9,413 nt of DNA, taken from Clostridia bacterium (GTDB lineage: Bacteria; Bacillota_A; Clostridia; Oscillospirales; SIG627). The DNA is taken from positions 1-9,413 of the forward strand of contig JAFVYT010000157.1 in NCBI GenBank assembly GCA_017508505.1, written 5' to 3'. The notes beneath the pieces were generated by a model. The model saw only the letters and a list, made by a program, of their open reading frames with translations. It did no database searches and had not been told where the DNA came from. Made by a program: the position numbers and the translations under genes. Below are positions 1 to 5,776 of this stretch, piece by piece (position 1 is the stretch's first letter; each line of letters opens with the position of its first letter).

Positions 1-30
1 CGACGTACCTTTGTACGCCTTCGGGTAACC

Positions 31-56
31 AAAAAGCAAGGGTTACCTTGCTTTTT
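31..56. terminator. Intrinsic terminator hairpin, A/T-flanked
   Basis: A perfect 11-bp stem (AAAAAGCAAGG at 31-41 with CCTTGCTTTTT at 46-56) encloses the loop GTTA. The T-tract on the right and A-tract on the left mean it could act on either strand, more likely to end a gene entering from the left. The seven bases GGTAACC at 24-30 are also fully complementary to GGTTACC at 41-47, so a competing stem exists. Confidence 0.75.
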
Positions 57-97
57 GCTCAGTTTGTCCGTTCTGCATCTTTTTTTCCTATCCCCTT

Positions 98-143
98 AAA
101 AGGAGCTGTAAAAAAACTTGAGTTTTTTTACAGCTCCTTTTTT
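98..143. terminator. Long perfect terminator hairpin
   Basis: A near-perfect palindrome. AAAAGGAGCTGT plus seven A and CT (98-118) pairs with AG, seven T and ACAGCTCC plus TTTT (121-141), leaving almost no loop, and the T-run continues to 143. The GC-containing block GGAGCTGT/ACAGCTCC is flanked by A/T runs on both sides, typical of a bidirectional Rho-independent terminator. It should insulate the ceramidase-like operon from upstream transcription. Confidence 0.85.
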
Positions 144-158
144 CTGTTCGAATTAAAG

Positions 159-213
159 AATCTGTCCGATTTAATGAGGAAATTTTCATTCTTTATTGCC
201 CTCGGACAAGATT
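159..213. promoter_or_regulatory. Imperfect inverted repeat upstream of the ceramidase-like operon
   Basis: TGTCCGA at 163-169 is the exact reverse complement of TCGGACA at 202-208. The match extends to AATC (159-162) against GATT with one bulged A on the right arm. A further pair, TCCGA (241-245) and TCGGA (252-256), lies just before the ribosome binding site. The right arm at 202-208 falls in the spacer of the candidate promoter, so an operator role or alternative RNA stems are possible. Function is inferred only. Confidence 0.3.
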
Positions 214-224
214 TGTTTTATTCT
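196..224 (+). promoter_or_regulatory. Weak candidate promoter for the ceramidase-like operon
   Basis: TTGCCC at 196-201 (4 of 6 against TTGACA) and TATTCT at 219-224 (4 of 6 against TATAAT) are separated by 17 bp. This is the best -35/-10 pairing I found between the 98-143 terminator and the first gene at 275. It would give a leader of roughly 45 nt. The match is poor, so the true promoter may be activator-dependent or differently placed. Confidence 0.3.
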
Positions 225-274
225 ACAGATGAAGAAAAAATCCGAGAAGATTCGGAGAAAAGGAGATTGAAAAA

Positions 275-1594
275 ATGTTTCAAGCAGGCTTTGCAAGAGT
301 AGAAGTAACGCCCCCCTTTGGGACGGCGCTGACCGGCTATTTTTCCCTGAGAGTGTCCGACGGCGTTCTGGATCCCATTCAGCTTAACGCGTTGGCCATC
401 AGCGAGGGTGAGGAAACCATTCTCATCATCACCGGTGACTTTATGTATATGAACGAGAAGGACATCACCGTTTATCGCGGTCTCATTGAGAAGGATCTGG
501 GCATTCCCGCCTCTCACATTCTGATCCAGTCCATTCATCAGCACACCTCCACCACCGCGGGCAAATACGGCCCCACCGACCCCCGGTATCAGTATTTTCT
601 GGAGCGCAAGTACGTGGACGTGGCCCGTATGGCGCTGGATGACAGAAAAGAGGCGAGGATCTCCCTTGCCGAAAAGGAGACCGCAGAGCCCGTTTCCTTC
701 ATTCGCCGCTACCGTATGAAGGACGGCTCCGTGAAGACCAACCCCGGCTACCTGAACCCCGATATCGATCATCCCCTGGGTGAGGCGGACAACACCGTGC
801 GCCTTGTGAAATTTGAGCGGGAGGGAGCAAAGGACATTGCTCTGGTGAACTTCCAGACCCATCCCGACGTCATCGGCGGCAAAAAATTCTCTGCGGATTG
901 GCCGGGCTGGGTACGCCGTATGACCGAGAAGGACGTGGAAAACGTGCATTGCATTTTGGTCAACGGCTGTCAGGGTGACACCAACCATTGCGACTTTTCC
1001 AAGCCCTGGATCACCTTTAAGGGCGATCCCGAAGCTCAGGCAAAGAAGTATGCCTACAGCGAGAGAATGGGCCGTATCATCACCGATACCGTGGTGGACA
1101 TCTGGAACAAGACCGAGGAGATGACCGAGACCGGTATCACCGCACGGGTGGAGATGAAGCGCGTTCCCTCCAATACAAACGGCATCGAAAGAATCGACGA
1201 GTGCAGGGCTCTGCAGAAGCTGATCACGAACAATGAGCCCCTTCCCGTGAAGCTGAATATGGCGGAGAAGGGCGAGGTGCGCCGCATTGCCAATATGGAG
1301 AACGTGACCCTCGTGCAGAAGGTTCCCGTTTCCATGGTGGCCTTCGGTAAGGTTGCCCTCATCGGCTACGGCGGCGAGCCCTTCACCGAGTATGCCACCA
1401 AGCCCCGTGCGGCGGTGCCCGAGCTCTTTGTGCTTTCCGCTTGCCTTGCCAATGGAGGTCAGGGGTATCTGCCCTCTGTGGATGCCTTTGCCGAGGGCGG
1501 CTACGAGGCCCGCACCACAAACTTCACCGAGGTGGTGGCACCCACTCTTCAGAACGCGGCCTTGGCGATGCTCAAGGATCATTTAAACAGATAA
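275..1594 (+). CDS. Ceramidase-fold protein, copy 1 (neutral/alkaline non-lysosomal ceramidase family)
   Basis: A 439-aa protein, probably a cytoplasmic zinc-dependent amidase of unknown substrate. The opening MFQAGFARVEVTPPFG resembles the start of the neutral ceramidase N-terminal domain, without a signal peptide. Residues aligning by eye with ceramidase zinc ligands are H88 (in HQH, with H90), H196 (THPD), E368 (GGEPF) and Y398 (GYLP). The NP.LNPD and ADNTVRLV stretch at about 157-178 matches the family's NP...D segment. The nucleophile motif GDVSPN is replaced by GDTNH at 234-238. It is the first gene of a four-copy operon, with AGGAG at 261-265, 9 nt before the ATG. It is the most diverged copy in places: NPGYLNPD and NHCDF where the other three have NPGCLNPD and NHINV, and a shorter loop after HQHTS. 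Family assignment is fairly sure; ceramide hydrolysis is not shown. Confidence 0.85.
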   Translation: MFQAGFARVEVTPPFGTALTGYFSLRVSDGVLDPIQLNALAISEGEETILIITGDFMYMNEKDITVYRGLIEKDLGIPASHILIQSIHQHTSTTAGKYGPTDPRYQYFLERKYVDVARMALDDRKEARISLAEKETAEPVSFIRRYRMKDGSVKTNPGYLNPDIDHPLGEADNTVRLVKFEREGAKDIALVNFQTHPDVIGGKKFSADWPGWVRRMTEKDVENVHCILVNGCQGDTNHCDFSKPWITFKGDPEAQAKKYAYSERMGRIITDTVVDIWNKTEEMTETGITARVEMKRVPSNTNGIERIDECRALQKLITNNEPLPVKLNMAEKGEVRRIANMENVTLVQKVPVSMVAFGKVALIGYGGEPFTEYATKPRAAVPELFVLSACLANGGQGYLPSVDAFAEGGYEARTTNFTEVVAPTLQNAALAMLKDHLNR

Positions 1595-1606
1595 GGAGAA
1601 TTTATT

Positions 1607-2938
1607 ATGTTTCAGGCAGGATTTGCAAGAGTTGATATCACCCCCACTCTGGGGAGCCCCCTTGCGGGGTACTTTAAGGTTCGCTATGCGGACAACATTC
1701 TGGACTCCCTTCAGCTGAACGCGCTGGCGGTTCGGGATGACGAGACCACCGCCGTTTACATTGCGGGAGACGTGATCTCCATCCGTCTTCCCGAGGCAAA
1801 CGAATTGCGTGGGATGCTTTCCGAGCGCTTCGGGATCCCCGCGGAGAACTTCCTTCTGCAGGGACTTCACCAGCACACCTCCTTCCGCATCGGCACCACC
1901 TTCAAGGGGGATCATATGCAGGATCCCGCCTTCCTTGACGTGCTCTATCGCAAGTTTGGCGACGTGGTGCAGATGGCGCTGGACGATCTGGCCGAGGCAC
2001 GTGTTTTTGTGGCAGATAAGGAGACTGCGGAGCCCATTTCCTTTGTCCGTCGCTTCCGTATGAAGGACGGCTCCACCCGCACCAATCCCGGCTGTCTCAA
2101 TCCCGATATCGACCATCCCATCGGAGATGCGGACAATACCGTGCGCCTTGTGAAATTCGTGCGGGAGGGGAAGGATACCATCGCTCTGGTGCACTTCTCC
2201 ACCCATCCCGACGTCATTGGCGGCAACAATATTTCCTCCGACTGGCCGGGCTGGGTTCGCCGTCTGACCGAGGCGGAGCTTGATGGGGTGCACTGCATCA
2301 TGATAAACGGCTTCCAGGGTGACGTGAACCACATCAACGTATCAAAGCCCTCCGTGACCCAAAAGGGCGATCCTTTGGCCACCGAGAAGAAATACGCCGA
2401 CAGCCGCAGAATGGGCCGCATCATCACCGAAGCGGTCAAGGAGCTCTGGGATAAGACCGAGGAAAAGAAGTGCACGCCCATTGCCACCTACGGCACCGTG
2501 GAGTACATCCCCACCAATACCAAATACATCGACGAGATCGATCGCTTCCGCAAGATGAAGGAGGACTTCGAGGCAGGGCTGATCAAGCTGCCCATGGGCC
2601 CCCGTGCGGAGATGAACCGTGTTCTCGGCCTGCCCGATCAGGCCCTCTTCCAGAAGATGCCCGTGAGCGTTCTGGGAATGGGTGAGATCGCCATCGTCGG
2701 TCTGGGCGGTGAGCCCTTTACCTGGTACGCCGAGAAGGCCAGAGAGGCTGCACCCGAATTGTATCTGCTTCCCGCTTGTCTGGTCAACGGCGGTCAGGGC
2801 TACCTTCCCTCCGCAACGGCCTTCGAGGAGGGCGGCTATGAGGCGGTCGGCAGTAGCTTTACCCCCATTCTGGCAGAGCGGATCCCCGCGACCATCGGCG
2901 GGTTTTTGAATGAGCACAAGGAAAAATTGAACGGATAA
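1607..2938 (+). CDS. Ceramidase-fold protein, copy 2 (neutral/alkaline non-lysosomal ceramidase family)
   Basis: A 443-aa paralogue of the preceding gene, starting 12 bases after its stop; its ribosome binding site AGGAG (1594-1598) overlaps that stop, so the two are almost certainly cotranscribed. Predicted zinc ligands are H88 (HQH), H200 (THPD), E369 (GGEPF) and Y399 (GYLP). At the nucleophile position it reads GDVNH (238-242), the only copy with Val there. The shared block AEPISFVRRFRMKDGS (141-156) carries Phe substitutions where the others have Tyr. The loop after HQHTS contains GTTFKGDHMQDP, unlike the equivalent loop in its neighbours, so substrate preference may differ. There is no signal peptide or membrane segment. 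The reaction is inferred to be amide hydrolysis on a zinc centre; the substrate is unknown. Confidence 0.85.
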   Translation: MFQAGFARVDITPTLGSPLAGYFKVRYADNILDSLQLNALAVRDDETTAVYIAGDVISIRLPEANELRGMLSERFGIPAENFLLQGLHQHTSFRIGTTFKGDHMQDPAFLDVLYRKFGDVVQMALDDLAEARVFVADKETAEPISFVRRFRMKDGSTRTNPGCLNPDIDHPIGDADNTVRLVKFVREGKDTIALVHFSTHPDVIGGNNISSDWPGWVRRLTEAELDGVHCIMINGFQGDVNHINVSKPSVTQKGDPLATEKKYADSRRMGRIITEAVKELWDKTEEKKCTPIATYGTVEYIPTNTKYIDEIDRFRKMKEDFEAGLIKLPMGPRAEMNRVLGLPDQALFQKMPVSVLGMGEIAIVGLGGEPFTWYAEKAREAAPELYLLPACLVNGGQGYLPSATAFEEGGYEAVGSSFTPILAERIPATIGGFLNEHKEKLNG

Positions 2939-2953
2939 AAAGGAGAAAAAGCA

Positions 2954-4297
2954 ATGCTTAAGGTAGGTTTTTCGAGAGTTGATATCACCCCTCCCTTGGG
3001 GAGCCCTATGGCGGGATATTTTCAGTATCGCGAGGCCGAGGGGATTTTGGATCCCATCCAGCTGAACGCCGTTTGTATCACCGACGGTGAGACCACCTGC
3101 TTTGTGGTGACCGCAGACATTCTGATGACAAACGAGGTCTTCAGCACCGACGTCAGAGCCCGCATCTCCGAGCGAGTGGGCGTGCCTGCGGAAAACGTCT
3201 TTTTGCAGGGTCTGCACCAGCACACCTCCGTGTATCTGGGTGCCACCAAGAAGGTGAAGGGACAGAACAACAGCTTTTACGATGCTACCTATCAGGACGT
3301 GCTCTGCCGCAAGTATGAGGACGTGTGCGTAATGGCCCTTTCCGACGCGGCGCCCTGCAGCCGTGTGTCCATTGCCTCGGCACAGACCGCAGAGCCCATT
3401 TCCTTCATCCGTCGCTACCGTATGAAGGATGGCACCATCAAGACCAACCCCGGTTGCCTGAATCCCGACGTGGTCGCCCCCGTGGGCGAGGCGGACAATA
3501 CCGTGCGCCTTGTGAAATTTGAGCGTGAGGGGGCAAAGACCGTTGCATTGGTCAACTTCTCCACGCACCCCGATGTCATCGGCGGCAAGAAGTTTTCCGC
3601 AGACTGGCCGGGCTGGGTTCGCCGTTTGACGGAGGAGGATCTGGAAAACGTGCATTGCATTCTCGTCAACGGTGCCCAGGGCGACACCAACCACATCAAC
3701 GTCAACCGTGAGCCCATCGCCAAAAAGGGCGATCCCGACGCTGCCGAGAAGAGATACGCCTATAGCCGCTTTATGGGCCGCACCATCACCGATACGGTGC
3801 TGAAGATCTGGGATCAGACCGAGACGGTGGATACCGATACGATCACTGCGGGTGTGGAGATGGTGTACATCCCCACCAACACCAAATACATGGAGCGCGT
3901 GGAGGAATTCCGCGAGAAAAAGAAATTGATGGATGCGGGGGAGATCAAGCTTACGCTGGATGAAAAGGGCGAGGTCAACCGCGTTGCCTCCCTGCGGGAG
4001 GAGTCTCTGTTCCGCAAGGTGCCCGCCTCTATGGTGGCCTTCGGCAAGGTTGCTCTCATCGGCTTCGGCGGTGAGCCCTTTACCGAGTACGCTACCCGTG
4101 CCCGTGCCGCCGCACCGGAGCTCTTTGTGATCTGCGGCTGCTGCGTTAACGGCGGTCAGGGGTATCTGCCCACCAAGAGCGCCTTCGAGGAGGGCGGCTA
4201 CGAGGCGAGAAGCTCCCGCTTTACGCCCTGCGTGGCAGAAAAGCTCCCCGAGGCCGTTGCCCATCTTCTGGCAAGCCACAAGAGCCGCCTGAAGTAA
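2954..4297 (+). CDS. Ceramidase-fold protein, copy 3 (neutral/alkaline non-lysosomal ceramidase family)
   Basis: A 447-aa paralogue, the longest of the four, 15 bases after the previous stop with AGGAG at 2941-2945. It begins MLKVGFSRVDITPPLG rather than MFQAGFARVD, an opening it shares with the broken minigene just downstream. Predicted zinc ligands are H88 (with H90), H205, E374 and Y404. The nucleophile position reads GDTNH (243-247). Extra length sits mainly in the loop after HQHTS (about 96-112, with KKVKGQNNSFYD) and near 131-143. It is Cys-rich compared with the other copies, with CGCC at 394-397 just before NGGQGYLP. It should be cytoplasmic, with no export signal. Substrate unknown; family membership is well supported by the motif order. 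Confidence 0.85.
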   Translation: MLKVGFSRVDITPPLGSPMAGYFQYREAEGILDPIQLNAVCITDGETTCFVVTADILMTNEVFSTDVRARISERVGVPAENVFLQGLHQHTSVYLGATKKVKGQNNSFYDATYQDVLCRKYEDVCVMALSDAAPCSRVSIASAQTAEPISFIRRYRMKDGTIKTNPGCLNPDVVAPVGEADNTVRLVKFEREGAKTVALVNFSTHPDVIGGKKFSADWPGWVRRLTEEDLENVHCILVNGAQGDTNHINVNREPIAKKGDPDAAEKRYAYSRFMGRTITDTVLKIWDQTETVDTDTITAGVEMVYIPTNTKYMERVEEFREKKKLMDAGEIKLTLDEKGEVNRVASLREESLFRKVPASMVAFGKVALIGFGGEPFTEYATRARAAAPELFVICGCCVNGGQGYLPTKSAFEEGGYEARSSRFTPCVAEKLPEAVAHLLASHKSRLK

Positions 4298-4309
4298 GGA
4301 GAAAGCGTG

Positions 4310-4372
4310 ATGCTGAAAATCGGCTTTCCGAGACCACTCGAAGGATTTTGGAAGAATTTCAAAATCAAATAA
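4310..4372 (+). pseudogene. 20-codon minigene, possible stump of a fifth ceramidase-like copy
   Basis: The space between copies 3 and 4 holds an ATG 8 nt after a good AGGAG (4297-4301, overlapping the copy 3 stop). It is followed by 20 codons and TAA. The peptide starts MLKIGFPR, against MLKVGFSR in copy 3, then diverges. A second patch, GAAGGATTTTGGA (4340-4352), resembles GAGGGGATTTTGGA in copy 3 codons 29-33. This would fit a fifth copy that lost most of its sequence, with an internal deletion after codon 8. The alternative is a genuine leader peptide that couples translation from copy 3 to copy 4. The similarity is short, so the reading is tentative. Confidence 0.45.
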
Positions 4373-4392
4373 AGGATTAAAGGAGAAATACT

Positions 4393-5724
4393 ATGTTTCA
4401 GGCAGGTTTTGCAAGAGTTGACGTAACGCCCCCTCTGGGGAACCCCTTGGCGGGGTATTTTGTAGAGCGCTATGCGGACGGGATTCTGGATCCCATCGAG
4501 CTGAACGCTCTGGCGATGAACGACGGAGAAAACACCGTCCTTGTCATCACCGGTGACTTCATCTACGTGATGGAGAGCTTTGCCACTCCTCTGCGCAAGC
4601 AGATTTCCGAGGCCACGGGCGTGCCCGCAGACCACATTATGGTTCACGGTCTGCACCAGCATACCACCATCCGTCTCGGCAACCGCACCAATCTCCCTAT
4701 GGCACACACGGTCAAGGACACCGCATACCTTGATCTGGTGGCACGCAAGTACTGCGACGTTGCCCGTATGGCCATCGCGGATCTGGCTCCCGCCACCTGC
4801 GGCACCGCCTCCGGGGAGACCGCCGAGCCCATTTCCTTCATCCGTCGCTACCGTATGAAGGACGGCTCCTCCCGTACCAATCCCGGGTGTCTGAATCCCG
4901 ACGTGGTCGGACCCATCGGCGAGGCGGACAACACCGTGCGTTTGGTTCGCTTTTTCCGTGAAGGAAAGAAGGACATTGCCCTTCTGAACTTTTCTACCCA
5001 CCCCGACGTCATCGGCGGCAACAAGTATTCCGCAGACTGGCCCGGCTTTGCCCGCAGACTGACCGAGAAGGACCTCCCCGACTGTCATTGCCTTTTGGTG
5101 AACGGCCCTCAGGGCGATACCAACCACATTAACGTGTTCCGCGAGGCCATTGCCAAGAAGGGCGATCCCGACTTTGCAGAAAAGAGATATGCCTACAGCC
5201 GCTTTATGGGTCGCACCATTGCGGACGTGGCCGTTGCCCTTTGGGACAAGACCGCTCCGATGGCCGCAGATCGTGTGTTCTGCAGAGTGGAAATGGTCTA
5301 CGTGCCGACCAATACCGACGGCATGGATCGCATTGAGGAGGTCAAGGCCCTGAAGGCTAAGATGGATGCAGGTGAGACCAACGTGAAGATGGGCGACCGC
5401 GCCGAGATCAGCCGTATTCTGGAGCTGAAGGATGAGACGCTCTACCGCAAGGTACCTGTGACGGTGCTCTGCTTCGGCGGGGCTGCCTTCGTTGGCTTTG
5501 GCGGTGAGCCCTTCACCCGCTATGCCGCTGCCGCAAGAGAGGCCGCTCCCGAGCTCTTCGTGATGGGTGCCTGCTGCACCAACGGAGGTCAGGGCTACCT
5601 GCCCGATCAGTCGGCCTATGCAGAGGGCGGCTACGGCGTATCCAACTCCCGCTTCTCTCCCGCGGTGGCTCCCATGACCCAGGGCGTGGCCAAAAAGTAC
5701 CTGGACGAGTACCTCGGAAAATAA
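4393..5724 (+). CDS. Ceramidase-fold protein, copy 4 (neutral/alkaline non-lysosomal ceramidase family)
   Basis: A 443-aa paralogue and last gene of the operon, with AGGAG at 4381-4385, 7 nt before the ATG. The first 50 residues match copy 1 at 34 positions. Predicted zinc ligands are H88 (with H90), H203, E372 and Y402. The nucleophile position reads GDTNH (241-245). It is the only copy where the conserved GGYEA near the C-terminus reads GGYGV (412-416), losing the Glu, and it has HTT rather than HTS after the HxH motif. The loop after the HxH motif carries NRTNLPMAHTVKD. No signal peptide or membrane helix is visible. A strong terminator begins 9 nt after the stop. Likely a cytoplasmic zinc amidase-like enzyme with unknown substrate. 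Confidence 0.85.
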   Translation: MFQAGFARVDVTPPLGNPLAGYFVERYADGILDPIELNALAMNDGENTVLVITGDFIYVMESFATPLRKQISEATGVPADHIMVHGLHQHTTIRLGNRTNLPMAHTVKDTAYLDLVARKYCDVARMAIADLAPATCGTASGETAEPISFIRRYRMKDGSSRTNPGCLNPDVVGPIGEADNTVRLVRFFREGKKDIALLNFSTHPDVIGGNKYSADWPGFARRLTEKDLPDCHCLLVNGPQGDTNHINVFREAIAKKGDPDFAEKRYAYSRFMGRTIADVAVALWDKTAPMAADRVFCRVEMVYVPTNTDGMDRIEEVKALKAKMDAGETNVKMGDRAEISRILELKDETLYRKVPVTVLCFGGAAFVGFGGEPFTRYAAAAREAAPELFVMGACCTNGGQGYLPDQSAYAEGGYGVSNSRFSPAVAPMTQGVAKKYLDEYLGK

Positions 5725-5732
5725 GACAAAAC

Positions 5733-5764
5733 AAAAAAAGTGAGCAGAAATGCTCACTTTTTTT
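5733..5764. terminator. Bidirectional terminator between convergent operons
   Basis: A perfect 14-bp stem (seven A plus GTGAGCA at 5733-5746, with TGCTCAC plus seven T at 5751-5764) is closed by a GAAA tetraloop. It sits 9 nt after the stop of the last ceramidase-like gene on the + strand and 13 nt beyond the end of the carboxypeptidase gene on the - strand. A T-run follows the stem in either direction, so it should end both operons. Confidence 0.9.
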
Positions 5765-5776
5765 ATGCTCATTTTT

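Larger units (their letters stand above)
1..274. other. Noncoding region with two terminators and an operon leader
   Basis: No credible gene is present. Two strong hairpins (31-56 and 98-143) interrupt any reading frame and mark the 3' end of something to the left of the window. From about 144 to 274 the DNA is AT-rich and holds short inverted repeats, a weak promoter candidate and the ribosome binding site AGGAG at 261-265 for the first ceramidase-like gene. The first 23 bases could be the 3' tail of an upstream gene or RNA; a small stem CGTAC-CTTT-GTACG occupies 4-17. I cannot identify that upstream feature. Confidence 0.7.
275..5724 (+). repeat. Tandem array of four paralogous genes in one operon
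   Basis: Four genes of about 1.33 kb with the same architecture follow one another with gaps of 12, 15 and 95 bases. Each is preceded by AGGAG(A). Conserved DNA blocks recur once per unit, for example the codons for SF(I/V)RR(Y/F)RMKDG and the NP.LNPD stretch after it. The pattern indicates ancestral tandem duplication followed by divergence. The larger gap between copies 3 and 4 holds the vestigial minigene. Confidence 0.85.

Noticed and set aside
48..302. 84-codon + strand frame near the left edge
   Set aside because: It runs through the 98-143 terminator and into copy 1 in another frame, with low-complexity Phe/Ser/Lys content.
218..1582. Long open frame on the - strand opposite ceramidase-like copy 1 (similar ones at 2342-4279 and 4198-5772)
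   Set aside because: These are antisense shadows of GC-rich codons: Gly/His/Leu-rich, without recognisable domains. The 2342-4279 and 4198-5772 frames run across gene boundaries, and 4198-5772 also reads through the 5733-5764 terminator. The + strand genes have ribosome binding sites and family motifs.
275..5724. Repeated DNA blocks that might suggest a CRISPR array or mobile element
   Set aside because: The blocks recur once per about 1.35 kb gene and encode conserved protein motifs; there are no short regular repeats, transposase genes or terminal inverted repeats.
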